Shown here: in pieces, positions 1-11,830 of the stretch
How positions within the stretch are numbered: position 1 is the first letter of the stretch
Layout: every line of letters begins with the position of its first letter
Assembly: GCF_000237925.1 (NCBI RefSeq)
Contig: NC_031500.1
Span: 14,533,753-14,597,752 of the forward strand
Direction of reading: 5' to 3'
DNA length: 64,000 nt
From: Schistosoma mansoni
Lineage: Eukaryota; Platyhelminthes; Trematoda; Strigeidida; Schistosomatidae
The notes under the pieces: generated by a model
Database searches by the model: none
Told to the model about the DNA's origin: nothing
Seen by the model: only the letters and a program-made list of their open reading frames with translations
Program-made: the position numbers and the translations under genes

Positions 1-1289
1 TCAATGGAATCTATAACAATTTTATTATCCTATGTGAAATAGGACAGCTAGATGTGCCTGGATTTTTGAATAATTTTTTTTGATATTGTCTGTAGTTAGG
101 ATAATGATTATAATTAAAAAAAGATGATGTCTATCTCAAAGATATTCATTCAGAAATTTCTACTTCCTTAAATAGTTTATTCTAATAACCAATAACTGTT
201 AATTAAATCCAATCGACTGTATATTGTATTTACTGTGTAAACTTGTACTTTACAATGATACTTGCAGTCTAATGAAACTGTTTAAATAAACGTTTAAACT
301 CAATTTGGTTTGCTAGACTATCATGTAATGATATTCAATGAGTTAGTTCCTTCTTGATAGCTATTTTACCGAAATACACTACATTAGGGTGAAAATTAAT
401 TTTTAAAAAAGGGGTTATTTTTTAAAAAAAATGTTACATCAAATGTAGTACAGATTTACATAAGGCCTTCTGTAAAACATACAGAACCTATTTTTTCAAA
501 GTTAATTATGTACTTTCTTACAATTAGTGTAGCTTCATTGTTCAGATATTCCATCAGGGACAAAAATCAGGTTTTCAAATCAAGCATAACATACCATATT
601 TTCAACGTTTCACTAGGGACGTTAACTTTTACTATAAATAGTTAGACCCACTTTAAAGATATTTACTGTTCTGTCTATACGCCTGATTAATTACATCACG
701 TGATACGACCGCCAATTAGAGACGCTGACTTGTACCATCAGACTAATGACGCATGAACGTGTACGAGCAGCTTAGAGTTCTTCTTGGTTTTCCGAAATAG
801 TAGCTTTTCTACTAACCCAGACGGTTCAGTTCAGAACGCCAATATCAGCCTTCGCGATACGAATCATATATTTCAGATACACTGGGTTTATGTACAAGCA
901 AAAGCAGACCACATCATACCATGAGATAGAAAATAACGAATACACAAGATCAAACCCAAAAGTGTCTGTGATTATGAGAGACTGATATAGATAAAATGAG
1001 AATAACTTAGGAATAGTAAATCGTATAATGATAGTCAATGGGTTAAATAAAGGCTCATAATAAGGGGAATATATATGTAATATAGTTACTTACTAGTTAT
1101 ACAATAAGAATATATGTAATAAAAGAACACAAATAGATCCCACAGTTTACCATTCACTAATTCTTCGCCCTGAAATAACATTTATATAGTTATTCAATTC
1201 TATTTTTCTACCTTGTTTTATTCCCAAAATGATCAACATTTGATTACTAGGACATGAGTTATATAAACTAATCAGAATCTAAGTTTGAT
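1..1289. other. Non-coding, no gene seen
   Basis: AT-rich sequence downstream of the ETS gene's stop. Short open frames here have no recognisable motif and look like chance. I see no RNA gene or clear repeat boundary. Confidence 0.5.
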
Positions 1290-1640
1290 GTTGTAAGGAT
1301 GGCTCGTTGGCAAACTCAAGGAAGCCTCAAGAAGCCCAGAAAGAACCGAAGACATTCCATCCAATCAACACTAGGGGAAACATTCTAGAATGTCGACATC
1401 TAGCTTACCTATTGGATGAATAAGAAGGACCCCCTATGTGCCTATTGGCTGTCCGAAATGATGATTTACTTCCAGCCAAAAAACTATAAATACATGAGAT
1501 TTTCATACTATATTTGACAGTTTGGGAAATAAAATTCATAATTACTAGTCTTCTGTCTTCTCTCTTGCGACGTTGCGGGTTCCATTGTTCAAGTAGTATA
1601 GTAGTACACGGCATAGCAAGAATCAAAGCTCTAGATATAA
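1290..1640 (+). mobile_element. Possible solo LTR remnant
   Basis: The stretch has a TATA-like box (CTATAAATAC, about 1485) followed about 45 bp later by AATAAA and a GC-richer tail, an order typical of the promoter and poly(A) part of an LTR. I could not fix TG...CA ends or a convincing target duplication. Family unknown; treated as a fossil. It could also be ordinary unique sequence. Confidence 0.25.
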
Positions 1641-1789
1641 CAGGTGTATAATTCGCTAAACATAACAGTGTGTTGAAAATATGTTAAACACTATCAGTTC
1701 ATGTTATTAGATTTCGACTTATGACTGTTAACTCTCTAGGAGTATAAACCGCCGAACAGTAGTCTCTAATCAACTCAACTTTTTTATTT

Positions 1790-1895
1790 ATATACAGTTG
1801 AAAATCATGAGTCAATTGAAACTAGCCCACCATGGAAAACCTGAAAGCACTGGACGGCCGTTTTGTCCTATTGTGGTATTCCTCAGCAGCAAAAT
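1790..1895 (-). repeat. Hammerhead SINE (400-bp family), 3' fragment
   Basis: Minus-strand fragment of the repeat family seen in full at 35318-35690 and 39163-39569. It keeps the tail (ATGAGTCAATTGAA, CTAG, CCATGGAAAACCTG) and the cleavage side of the ribozyme (GCACTGGACGGCCG), then breaks off inside the ribozyme. Confidence 0.75.
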
Positions 1896-2097
1896 AAATT
1901 TTTCACGTTTAGTTCTTATTAGTACCGATTTGATTTCCATCTACTCGTTTCCATTACATTTGTATGAATTGTGAAAAGTTAAAATTATGCATATTTGTAC
2001 CAGGCTTCCATATTGTTTACAACTGGCTAAAAGACTATTGATACTATTGATGCTATTACACTGAGCTATTACTTAACAATTTCCACCTAAAATTTGT

Positions 2098-2175
2098 GCT
2101 GATGATGTCGTTCAGAGGAACGATGAAAGCTCCATGACTATACCATCTAGTTCAGAGAATAAAAATCCATCAAAA
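2098..2175 (+). repeat. Penelope-like element-derived fragment
   Basis: About 75 bp matching, with differences, the strand encoding the C-terminal part of the GIY-YIG ORF at 42894-43619 (shared GATGATGTCGTTCAGA, GAAAGCTCCA, TCAGAGAA). The same short piece recurs at 19515-19590 and, more diverged, near 60.1, 60.4 and 63.4 kb. Confidence 0.5.
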
Positions 2176-2385
2176 ACTAAAAACTGTGCTAGATGAAGTT
2201 GCATTCTAGATCAATTATAGTTAAAATGATCTCTGCCACACATCAAGGTTTCGTTACCAGTCACAGTTTATTATTAGTCAAAACACAGGTGGTTTACACA
2301 TAAACGAGGAGGTATACTCGGTTTATCGATCAAAGAGCTTATAAAAAATCTCAAACGTCACAATAGTGTTATGTAATAGTTTCTA

Positions 2386-2780
2386 TCAGAAGGGGTTTTG
2401 TGGAGATTTTAGTAATTTTATAGATGAAATCATGAGTCAATTGAAACTAGACTACCATGGAGTTCTAGTGAGAAGTAGTGGCCAGTCGAGTTCAACCAGG
2501 TCTGTTGTGAGGTAGTAACTCACTGAAGACAATGGTGGACGGTTACTCAATTTCGTGGATCGATTGAAGTTAGACATTAACACCGTTGGATGCCGACCGG
2601 GTTCAGTGGTCTATCAGTTAAGCGCTCGCGCACGATACTGATAGGTCCTGAGATGGAATCTCACGAGGCGGGATCATGGATGTGCACTTCTGTGATGTCC
2701 CAAAATAGGACGAAACGACTGTCTATTGCTTCCAGGTTTTCCATGATGGTCTAGATTCAAATGACTCGTGATTTCACGCA
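2386..2780. repeat. Two hammerhead SINE pieces in opposite orientation
   Basis: 2386-2460 is the minus-strand tail of the 400-bp family (TCAGAAGGGGTTTTGTGGAG to CTACCATGG). 2461-2780 is a plus-strand copy carrying the 5' region, the tRNA-like part (GGGTTCAGTGGTCTA; B-box region degraded), a decayed ribozyme around 2680-2735 (GGACGAAACGAC retained, CTGAGGA lost) and part of the tail. The two touch inside homologous sequence. Confidence 0.75.
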
Positions 2781-3119
2781 CATATGTATAGTTTACAACA
2801 GTTGAACTTTGTTAAGTCCCCTGAACACTATAAACTTATAGATCCCACGAATTATTCAAAAGGATTCAAATAGTATTTCAACATTTTAATTTAGATGTAA
2901 ATCAAATATATCTATAGATTAGATGAAATCATTGTATCAAATTACAAAAAAAAAATCCAAGATAAATAAAAATCAATAAGTACACTGTAGACGTTCAATG
3001 AATGTTCAATGGATCCATTGGAAACATTGAACATCCAGAAATGGACAAATTAAAATGTGACATAATTGTTCAATAAAGTACTTCAAACAAATAGGATCCA
3101 TATAAATATACATTTATAT

Positions 3120-4805
3120 TTAGCTTATAGATAAGTTGATTGTCTTTTGCAATTCATTCGAATCTGAATAACTGAATGTTGTAGTCAATGAAGAAGAAGA
3201 TGATGATAATGATAATGATGATGGTTGTCCATCTTCTGTTACTGATGTAAACCATGAATTAATTCTATTCACTGGACTAGTTGATGTTTGATTCATTATT
3301 GGAAAACATGATCCAATCAAATTCGATGTATCCATTAATGGATTTATTGATTTAGATATAAAATTTGTATTTAAATTATTTTGATCAATATTAGATGATG
3401 ATGAAGGGGTTAGAGATGAATTAGCTGAGTTTGTAAGTAGTGAGTTAACATTGTTATTATTATTATCCTCTATGTCAGGAAGTATTCTCATTCCATGAAA
3501 AAGAGATAAATTATTATGAGTAGTATCTCGAATCAGATGAGTAGTAGAATTGAACATATTTGATGTATTCAATTCATCATTACTATTGTTATTATTAATA
3601 ATAGTAGTGTTATTAGTATTATTGTTTTCATTATTACTAACACTACTACTAATACTACTTAATTCCATATTGTTTAGAATCCCAGTTGAGATGTACTCAT
3701 TCCCATTAGGAAAATTTTGTTTGGGACTTTTTCCAAAAAAATTTTTATTTGTTATTTGATCAAATGTAGATAAATGGGTTGATGATTTATGTTGATCAAC
3801 GTGTAAACCATTCTGATGTAACTCATGTTTCTGGTGTTGTTGTCCATGTGGAGAATGAGGATGATGGTGATGATGTTGATGCTGCTGGTATTGTTGTTGT
3901 TGGAGTAAATGTGACTGATGAAGACGTGATGTATCAAAATCATCTAGTGAATGAAATTTACTTGTAATTAACGAATCTGTATTCGTTGTAATCATATTAG
4001 TTCTGTCATCATCCGTTAAATAGTTGTTTAAAGATGACATATTATTATAACTGTTATTAAGTGGTGATATTAAACAACATGCCGCTGCAGCTGCGGCCAT
4101 ACGTGCAGAATGTAATACATCTTGAGTATAGGAACCATTAGAAAGTGAATAAGTAGGATTATTAGATTTATTCTGTGCAAAATTACCATAGTCAAATGAA
4201 TCAATAGGATATTCTGTTCTATTCAAACTACTAGTATCGTTCATAGTCTCTGAAGTATTAGTGTGTAACTGTTGGTGATTCGAACGAAAATCGATAGGAT
4301 GTGATCCTAATCTCGAAATATAGGATGGTGATGAGCATGAATATGTTGTGTTAAAGTAATTAGAAGCATTTGTCGTATAAGGAAATAAATCTGTTGATAT
4401 AGGATTTGTTGTACGAGAAGAAAAACGACCATTGAAATCATTACGATTAATATTGTTATTACTACTATCGCTATTACTACTATTACTACTTATTGATGCC
4501 TCATTAGTAGTATGATTGTTATTATTACTATTATTTAAATTAGGATTTTGGGATAGTTGTGTAGACATTAATAAATTAGAATAATGTGTACCAGCAGTTG
4601 GTGTTATATTATGATTTAAATTTACTTGTGTTGATGAATTCATTATACCTAATCCATGACATACACTTGGTAATAATAATGATGATAACATTTGTGAACT
4701 AGTATTCATTGTATCAGGACTTGGTGAATTACCACATGTTGGCGGTTGCATTGCTTGAGCTAATCCACTAAAATCAAACTTGTAAGCATAACGTTTACCA
4801 TTTAT
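3120..4805 (-). CDS. ERG/FLI-type ETS transcription factor, C-terminal exon
   Basis: Last coding exon (561 codons plus stop). It opens after acceptor TTAACTTCAG with INGKRYAYKFDFSGLAQAMQ, the end of an ETS DNA-binding domain (third helix tail and final beta strands). This joins in frame to the donor at 7416. The remainder is a low-complexity tail rich in Asn, Ser and Thr, with a short Ala run (AAAAAACC, near + position 4080), Gln runs and a His-rich patch (HHHHHPHSPHG, near 3850). Such tails are usually disordered and may act in transactivation; that role is inferred. Vertebrate ERG/FLI proteins have a far shorter C-terminal tail, so the length is unusual. The ETS homology makes the exon call firm. 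The exact end is the first in-frame stop. Confidence 0.9.
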   Translation of the reverse strand: MNGKRYAYKFDFSGLAQAMQPPTCGNSPSPDTMNTSSQMLSSLLLPSVCHGLGIMNSSTQVNLNHNITPTAGTHYSNLLMSTQLSQNPNLNNSNNNNHTTNEASISSNSSNSDSSNNNINRNDFNGRFSSRTTNPISTDLFPYTTNASNYFNTTYSCSSPSYISRLGSHPIDFRSNHQQLHTNTSETMNDTSSLNRTEYPIDSFDYGNFAQNKSNNPTYSLSNGSYTQDVLHSARMAAAAAACCLISPLNNSYNNMSSLNNYLTDDDRTNMITTNTDSLITSKFHSLDDFDTSRLHQSHLLQQQQYQQHQHHHHHPHSPHGQQHQKHELHQNGLHVDQHKSSTHLSTFDQITNKNFFGKSPKQNFPNGNEYISTGILNNMELSSISSSVSNNENNNTNNTTIINNNNSNDELNTSNMFNSTTHLIRDTTHNNLSLFHGMRILPDIEDNNNNNVNSLLTNSANSSLTPSSSSNIDQNNLNTNFISKSINPLMDTSNLIGSCFPIMNQTSTSPVNRINSWFTSVTEDGQPSSLSLSSSSSSLTTTFSYSDSNELQKTINLSIS

Positions 4806-4965
4806 CTGAAGTTAAAATTATGAAAATATATACAATTAATTAATAATGAATTAATAATTTTATATAGAAATGTATGTGTATCCTGTTTTATAAGTTGGGA
4901 AGGTTCAAACAACCAATACAAATAAATTAGAGTTCATCTCATTGCATAAACCAGTGAATATTAAG

Positions 4966-5125
4966 ACACCGTAGCTAAGTGAATAATGCACTAGATATTT
5001 GAAGCCAACGGTCCTTGGTTCAAGTCCCGAAGTAACCATTCACACTTCAGAGCAGATACACTCAACTGACTAGTTCAATATGAAACGAAATCTGCACACT
5101 GGATTACACTGCTAGCCAGTATTCT
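4966..5125 (+). repeat. Sm-alpha-type SINE, decayed hammerhead
   Basis: It has the tRNA-like head (TAGCTAAGTGAATAA; B box GGTTCAAGTCCC) followed by the family body ending GGATTACACTGCTAGCC. The ribozyme region still reads CTGACTAG ... GAAACGAAA, but stem II no longer pairs well, so it is probably inactive. It lies antisense in an ETS-gene intron. Confidence 0.75.
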
Positions 5126-5464
5126 ACTATACTTATAATATGTTTCGAAATTATCTTTTATTGTTGAGTTTATTACTCATCAGATCATCCTGTGAAATTC
5201 TAACTACTAATTAGAGTAGATTATTATTCTGTAGTTAAGATTGACTGACATTCCAAGTAATAGATGGTAACCTTTATAATGATGATTTAGATTAAAAATA
5301 TCTTCATCTAATAATTTTGGTTTTGTGTATTGTTTGTTGATCAATAGATTATTAAATATAAACTGTCAAATTGTAATATATTAATAAATAAGGCCTTGAA
5401 TCTTAACCTAAGGACTGATTACTGGTAAAATAACATATACTATTCAATAAACAAGTTTTGGGGC

Positions 5465-5895
5465 GGAGACTTAGGAAACTACGAAAGCCATCATCCAGAA
5501 AACACAGTGTTTATTAACAATTGTCTACGCAAGATACTTCGGATCCGTTGGCCAGACTCTATCAGCAACAAGCTACTGTAGGAGACAACAAACCAGATTC
5601 CAGTGGAGGAAGAAATCAGGAAGAAGCGTTGGAAGTGGATAGGACACATATCGAAGAAAGCAGCCAACTGAGTCACAAGACAAGCCCTCACATGGAATCC
5701 TGACGGCCAAAGGAGAAGAGGAAGACCAAAGAACATATTACGTCGAGAAACGGAGACAGACATGAGAAGAATGAACAAAAGTTGAATAGAACTAGAAAGG
5801 AAGGCGGAGGACATAATGGGTTGGAGAATACTGGTCGGCGGCTTATGCTCCATTGGGAGTAACAGGGACGTCGTCGTCATCATCGTCAAGAAACA
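5465..5895 (+). mobile_element. RTE-like LINE 3' end, fragment
   Basis: Plus-strand remnant of the end of a LINE reverse transcriptase ORF. Frames with shifts encode pieces such as [29 protein letters not shown] and GWRILVGG, the C-terminal signature of RTE-clade elements. It ends in a GTC/ATC-rich simple tail at about 5872-5888. The same element end occurs at 15601-16237 and 47343-47535. Several frameshifts; not functional. Confidence 0.8.
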
Positions 5896-6344
5896 AGTTT
5901 CACATTACGCTTAATCTTTCTACTATTGTCAGTAAGACAAATCACAGATTATATCCAAAATGTAATCATACTTAATACGGAAATAATCTTGGATTATACA
6001 GCATGATGTAATGTACTTCCCACATGGTCGATAACCCACTAAAATGCAGAGATTCCCAAATCTTCAATCAGAATAAGTATTTGCAAATACTTTTTTAATA
6101 GATGACTTATTCAGACTACATCTCATGATAAATATTCAAATCTCAGTATGCACATAACCTAACCAGAATAAACTTTTAGTAACTACTGTACTCTAGAGAT
6201 GTAACTCAGATTAAAAAAAGTAAACTATCATAGTTTTCCCATAGTATTTGTTAAGAACTAAACTTATACTCAATTTAACACTATTGATTAAGTTTGGAGG
6301 AAAATGTTGAAAATAGTTAAAGTTCAGCAATTCTGTTTGTAGAA

Positions 6345-6730
6345 ATTATGGACTAGTCAACCTTAGACCACCATTGAAAACGTGTAAGCACTGGACGATC
6401 ATTTTGCTCTATTATAGTCTATTATGATTTACGTTCCTTGGGAGCGCACACCCACAACCTTGTCAGGTGTGGGGCAGTTACCTACTGTAGGTAATGGAAA
6501 ATGGTCGCTCACTATCTCTGATGGATTGAGGTCAGGCATTTACATCGTTAGACGCCACCCTAGTGGTCTAGAGTTTAAGTGTTCGCGCAAGAAACCGAAG
6601 GTCCCACGTGCGGGACCTTAAATGTGCACTGCCGAGGAGCCCCACACTAGGAGCCTTGTTTCGGTTACTTTATAATGATCGATTAAATACAATTTACGTT
6701 GATCGGTTCATGATTTCAATGAGACTCAAC
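6345..6730. repeat. Diverged hammerhead SINE pair, head to head
   Basis: 6345-6421 is a minus-strand tail (CTTAGACCACCATTGAAAAC, GCACTGGACGATC). 6422-6730 is a plus-strand copy with tRNA-like A-box (TAGTGGTCTAGAG) and ribozyme residue (GTGCACTGCCGAGGAGCCCC), ending near GATCGGTTCATGATTTCAAT. The GAAA side of the ribozyme is lost. An older subfamily than the 27.4 or 35.5 kb copies. Confidence 0.6.
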
Positions 6731-7269
6731 AATCTACACAAACCTATAATGATATTCTGTTTCTCGCTAAAATGATTGATTAAGGTACTTGTTTAGTTGT
6801 CGTTTAATGACGCCGAATAATTTTAGACTAATGTTTATAGAATATCACGACTGTCCTAAAATTCAACGGACTTACGTCTATTAATTTCCTTTGGAAAGTA
6901 ACGTTATTTAGTTTTTAAATAAAATGGTCAGTTTTATCAACATTATTATAAGGGACTATCAGTAGAAGTATCTCTAGTTTTAAATAATGCTTTTTAAGGT
7001 TTCAGATTTTTCTTTTTATGACTTCGAGGATTATAAGTAACCAGCCGCTTAATTGGCATAAGTGCATAATAAATGGAATACCTCGAAATTCTCATTTGGT
7101 TACAAATCCTCTTACAGAACCAAATAAAAATAATGAAAAATTACAAACTCCTCCCTTAAAGTAAATACATTGAATAAGTTTTTGCCTGACTAGATACAGT
7201 AGCTTGGCTGATAATCTGTTAAGGTTTTAAATGACAAGTAGTGCACACCAAATCCAAGTATGAATATGA

Positions 7270-7355
7270 ACACTGGAATCTAGGTACATTCAGCTAACGA
7301 GTCCCAATTAGGACGAAATGCGCTCATACTGGATTTCGCTGCTAGAAACAATCTG
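7270..7355 (+). repeat. Sm-alpha-type SINE fragment with hammerhead core
   Basis: It reads TAGGTACATTCAGCTAACGA, stem II GTCC/GGAC, then GAAA and CTGGATTTCGCTGCTAG. The catalytic box is CTAACGA instead of CTGACGA (G5 changed), which should impair cleavage. The tRNA-like head is not preserved. Confidence 0.75.
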
Positions 7356-7407
7356 GCTTTACTTGAAAATCTTGGAAAATCGTTTATATACACACAAAAT
7401 AATTTTA

Positions 7408-7737
<330 letters not shown>

Positions 7738-8644
7738 TCAAAACCGTAGTTTTCAAAGAATAATGGTAATAACAATAGTAATAATAATCAGAGATCCTGA
7801 TCTGTTTTTAGATAAATTAGCTGTTAAGAGTTTTGCTGAAAGGATTTGGTGGAGATTACTTTAATTTTTGGGTTGTGTTCATTATAGATTGATCTAGGTT
7901 TAGATACTAGTGAAAACTAGGCGGGATTATGTATCTGTTCCGTCATAGTATAAGAGTCCTCAACAGTGAGTATCCACTACCTTACAATGGACTGAACTCA
8001 AGACCATCAGTTTTTACGGCTAAAGCTTGACCATTAAAACTACTGGGTCAATAGTCAAATTAGGTCATTCAATAGCTAAGATTATTATTGTCCTTGAGAT
8101 TGGTCAGGAGACGAGACGCGGTTAAAGATATTTGTTTTGGACACATAGCTATGGTTTCTTAATCCGGATGACTACTGCTTCACTTAACATATAAACTGAT
8201 TCAAGTTAACATTCTATATGAGTCATATCAGCATTAACAATTTTATTCTATTATGTTTGACAATCCTAAATGCACATGCTTTAAACGATGTACTTTGCCC
8301 TTAACCTGGCCAATTTCTTTGGATTATTAATTTGGTTATATAAATTATAGAACCTGAAGAGAATTTTTCAAAAAGAATATTCTTCGTTCAATATATTAGT
8401 CTTTTAATATAATGGGGATCTTTAAAAGAATTATAATATCTTTAGAAATTGATTCCTGAAGTCGTGGTGGATCAACAGCAGTCAGTTCTATTCAAGTACT
8501 TTCCATATCAAACCTTCACCTCTTTTTCTATTACCAAATCTCAGTATTGACAATAAATGATCACCATAGAATAGTACAATATCAAATTCTAAAAGAAAAG
8601 CATATCCAAGTTATCGTAACCGGTGTTTCAAGCTATATTATATT

Positions 8645-9185
8645 ATTATTTAAACACATAAATATTAGTACAAGAAAGCACCAGATACATATGCGCTACA
8701 CAAATCTCATTCGATTTGTGTGAGGGCTGTGATACTGCCCAGGTGCCCAGACTGAAGCAGGTGGTTTACTTAAGGGACCACACCCGGAGCCTTTGACCTA
8801 AAGGTCTATTCCACAAGGCAGTGGAGCATCGTGAGGAGATGCAGTCCCATGGTAGCCGGTGACCAACAGTTGGTTCATACACCATTCGTTCCTTCAGGAT
8901 CTTGGAGCCCATGTGCACCATTGGTTTGGAATCAGGGTTTTCCAACTCCCATAGGTGGATCCTCCACATCCACCAACCCGGTTAAAGCACCGGACATTCG
9001 CTTTTCGTCCTCTCACTTTTGTGAACAACACCCCCGCCACGAGAAGGCAGTGAGTAGGACTTCCCTGGAAGAGGCTATATATTCGCGTGGCCATATGAGA
9101 GCATTTCGTGAGGGAGAGCTGACTTTCCCCACTCTCGGCTGTACCAGGGCATTTGGGGGCTGTTTCAAGCTAGTGAGACAAAATT
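8645..9185 (-). mobile_element. LINE 3'-end-like repeat, copy 1
   Basis: A GC-richer block with sharp edges. Read on the minus strand it runs from about GCCCCCAAATGCCC to TACTAATATTTATGTGTTTAAATAAT, an AAATAA-type tail typical of a LINE 3' end. Nearly the same block recurs at 11315-11830 and 32822-33620, with its tail alone at 48335-48479 (plus). Open frames exist in it but none has a motif I recognise. I call it a non-LTR 3' UTR by its tail and polarity; the clade is unknown. Confidence 0.6.
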
Positions 9186-9393
9186 AATTTTTATCAGTAT
9201 ACTTGAAAAATCATCCTGAACCACCGTATTATTTGCATAATATTGCCATTAAATCCTTCGGAAATACTGATAATGTTAATAATTAATGATATATTTTCTG
9301 GGACTTGTTAGTATGATTTAATGGTACCAAATGTACATGAAAAAGTTGACTTTACCCATCTTCTGATTTTCAGTGGTCAACTGAATGATATTA

Positions 9394-9595
9394 CCAGAAG
9401 GGGTTTTGTGGATATTAAAGTAATTTTAATAGTTGAAATCATGAATCAATTGAAGCTAGACCACCATAGAAAATCTGAAAGTACTGGACGACTGTTTCGT
9501 CCTATTGTGGAACTCCTCAGCAGCGTGCATCCACGATCTTGTCTCGCGAGATTCAAACCCAGGACCTATCAGTCTCATTGGTGACTGGCTCCAAG
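9394..9595 (-). repeat. Hammerhead SINE (400-bp family), 3' half
   Basis: Runs from the tail (CAGAAGGGGTTTTGTGGA) through the ribozyme (on the minus strand CTGAGGAGTTCC, GGACGAAACAG, CGTCCAGTAC) into the tRNA-like B box. Sense orientation relative to the ETS gene, so its ribozyme would lie in that pre-mRNA. Confidence 0.8.
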
Positions 9596-10200
9596 AGATA
9601 TTTCCTGGAGTTCTAGTGAGAAGCAGTAACCAGTCGAGTTCAACCAGGTCTATTATGAGATAGTAACTCACTGAAGACATTGGTGGATGTGTCGCTCAAT
9701 TTCGTGGATTGGTTGAAATTAGACATTAACACCGTTGGATGCCTGGTCCACCAGGGTGTTTGGTACCTGAGTGGTTGCGCCGCAGGATTGTTCTGTACTG
9801 TTCGGATTGTAGCGTTGAAGCCTATATAGTGTCTGGTTCTCCTATAGGGCGGGATTGAGCTGTACTGTTTGGGTTGCCGCGTGAAAGTCTGGATGGTGTC
9901 TGGTTCTCCTGAAAACCAGTGCAAGATTACCCTGGACCATAAGGGTATATTTTATAACTATAACCATTGGATGCCGACCAGCTCAGTGGTTCTAGAGGTC
10001 AAGCGCTCGCGTGCGAAACTGAGAGGTCTTGGGTTTGAATCTCGTGAGACGGGATCGTGGATGAGCAATGCTGAGGAGTTCCTTAATGGGACGAAACGGC
10101 CATCCAGTGCCTCCAGGTTTTCCATGGTGGTCTAGCTTCAATTGACTCATGATCTCAACTATGAAAATTACTTTAATATCCACAAAACCCTTTCTCAAAA
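9596..10200 (+). repeat. Hammerhead SINE (400-bp family) with a 220-bp internal insert
   Basis: Plus-strand copy. 9596-9742 is the 5' region (to CCGTTGGATGCC). 9966-10200 resumes at CCATTGGATGCCGACC with tRNA-like head, B box (GGTTTGAATCTCG), ribozyme (CTGAGGAG, GGGACGAAACGGCC, CCAGTGCC) and tail. Between them, 9743-9965 does not belong to the family. It contains two imperfect copies of a ~66-bp unit, each with CTGTACTGTT and ending GTGTCTGGTTCTCCT. Confidence 0.75.
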
Positions 10201-10604
10201 TTATTTGTTGATTAAATGGTATACACATATTTGTAGACTGTAACCTTTTTTAAGCTAGAAACATACCATATCTCCTTTAAATTCCTTATTTGTTTATACA
10301 TATTTAGAAAGAAAGAAAAGATTAATTTTCATCTAATTTATATTGTTACATCATTGTTTCATTCAATGTTTAATACATCTCCGATTTTACACCATACAAG
10401 TATATAAAGGTGAGAAATGTTTCACAACGCAAACTTTACATATTGTTTTAATAATAATAATAGTAATATTAGTAATAATAGTAATTACAATTCCTAATTT
10501 GCTACATTAATTTACATTTGATTAACTATATCTACACAGGAACTAACAATAGTTATCCTAAATAACATTGAGAACAAGTGCACTCGTGTGTACATATGTA
10601 TAGG

Positions 10605-10675
10605 CGAGTGGATAGATAGATAGATAAGCAGGTACCTACAACTCAAACTAGAATATATATATATATATATATTCC
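10605..10675. repeat. Microsatellite (GATA)n and (TA)n
   Basis: Short GATA run (about 10609-10626) and a TA run (about 10650-10672) in otherwise AT-rich intron. Confidence 0.9.
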
Positions 10676-11314
10676 ATACATAAGGATTTCTATGATTGTG
10701 ATTTCTTTTTTATTTCTTAAAATACGGGTGTGGACTTCTTAGTAATAAAAATAAACTCTAACTGCTTCAGTTTTGGAGAAAATAAAGCAAGATACCGTCA
10801 GCGTGAATAAGTATAGGAGTAAGCAAAGCGAAGTAAGGGAGCAGAGACAGACTTGAATTAGGGATATTAAGCATGACAGAAATTCTCTGACTACACCTAT
10901 GTATAGATGTATATGTGTGCATGAAAAACATCCGGGTTATTGACCCTTACCCTTTAAAAGAAAAAAAATTCTCTCAAAAGAATTTATCTACACAAAATTT
11001 GGTTTTCTGCTGATAGATAGTATGAATAAGTATTACCCGCATTTTTCTCTGCCTAAAGAGAGTTTTTTTCATAAAATAAAAAAAATAAAAATTTTAGAAT
11101 TCCTATAAAAAAAAATTTATTCATACTATTCTTGATGTTTTCACTTGTTGTAAACCTCCCCCCCCCCAAAAAAAAGAAGGGAACAAATTTATTAAATGGA
11201 TACAAATAATTAAAAAAAATATTGAAAACATTTGAAAATGCTTTAATTGATAAACATAATAATCAATTTATTGATTATATTGATTGGAAAAATCAGTTGA
11301 TCATATCATTTATT

Positions 11315-11830
11315 TATTTAAATACATGAATATTGGTACAAGAAAGCACCAGATACATATGCGTCGCACAAATCTCATTCGATTTGTGTGAGGGCTGTGA
11401 TACTGCACAGATGCCAAAACTGAAGCAGGTGGTTTCCTTAGAGATCCATTCCTCGAGCCTTCGACCTAAAGGTCTATTCCACAAGGCAGTGGAGCATCGT
11501 GAGGAGATGCAGTCCCATGGTAGCCGGTGACCAACGATTGATTCATACGCCATTTGTTCCCTCAGGATACTGGAGCCCATGTCCACCACCATTGGTTTGG
11601 AATCAGAGTTTGCCAACTCCCCTAGGTGGACTTTTGGTGTCCACCAACCCGGTTAAAGCGCTGTACATTCGCTTTTCGTCCTCTCAATTTCGTAAACAAC
11701 AGTAATGCCACGAGAAGGCAGTGAGTAGGACTTCCCTGACAGAGGCTATATACGCGTGGCCATGTGAAAGCATTTGGAGAGGGAGAGCGGACTTTCCCCA
11801 CTCTCAGCCGTACCAGGGCATTTGGGGGTG
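11315..11830 (-). mobile_element. LINE 3'-end-like repeat, copy 2
   Basis: Same block as 8645-9185, in the same orientation, ending (minus strand) in GTATTTAAATAAATAAAT. Differences between the two copies are scattered substitutions and small indels, as expected of independent old insertions rather than a recent local duplication. Confidence 0.65.

Noticed and set aside
8831-9187. 118-codon plus-strand frame with a Pro/Ser-rich protein
   Set aside because: It lies in a repeated LINE-end block, is not conserved in frame between copies and is antisense to the element.
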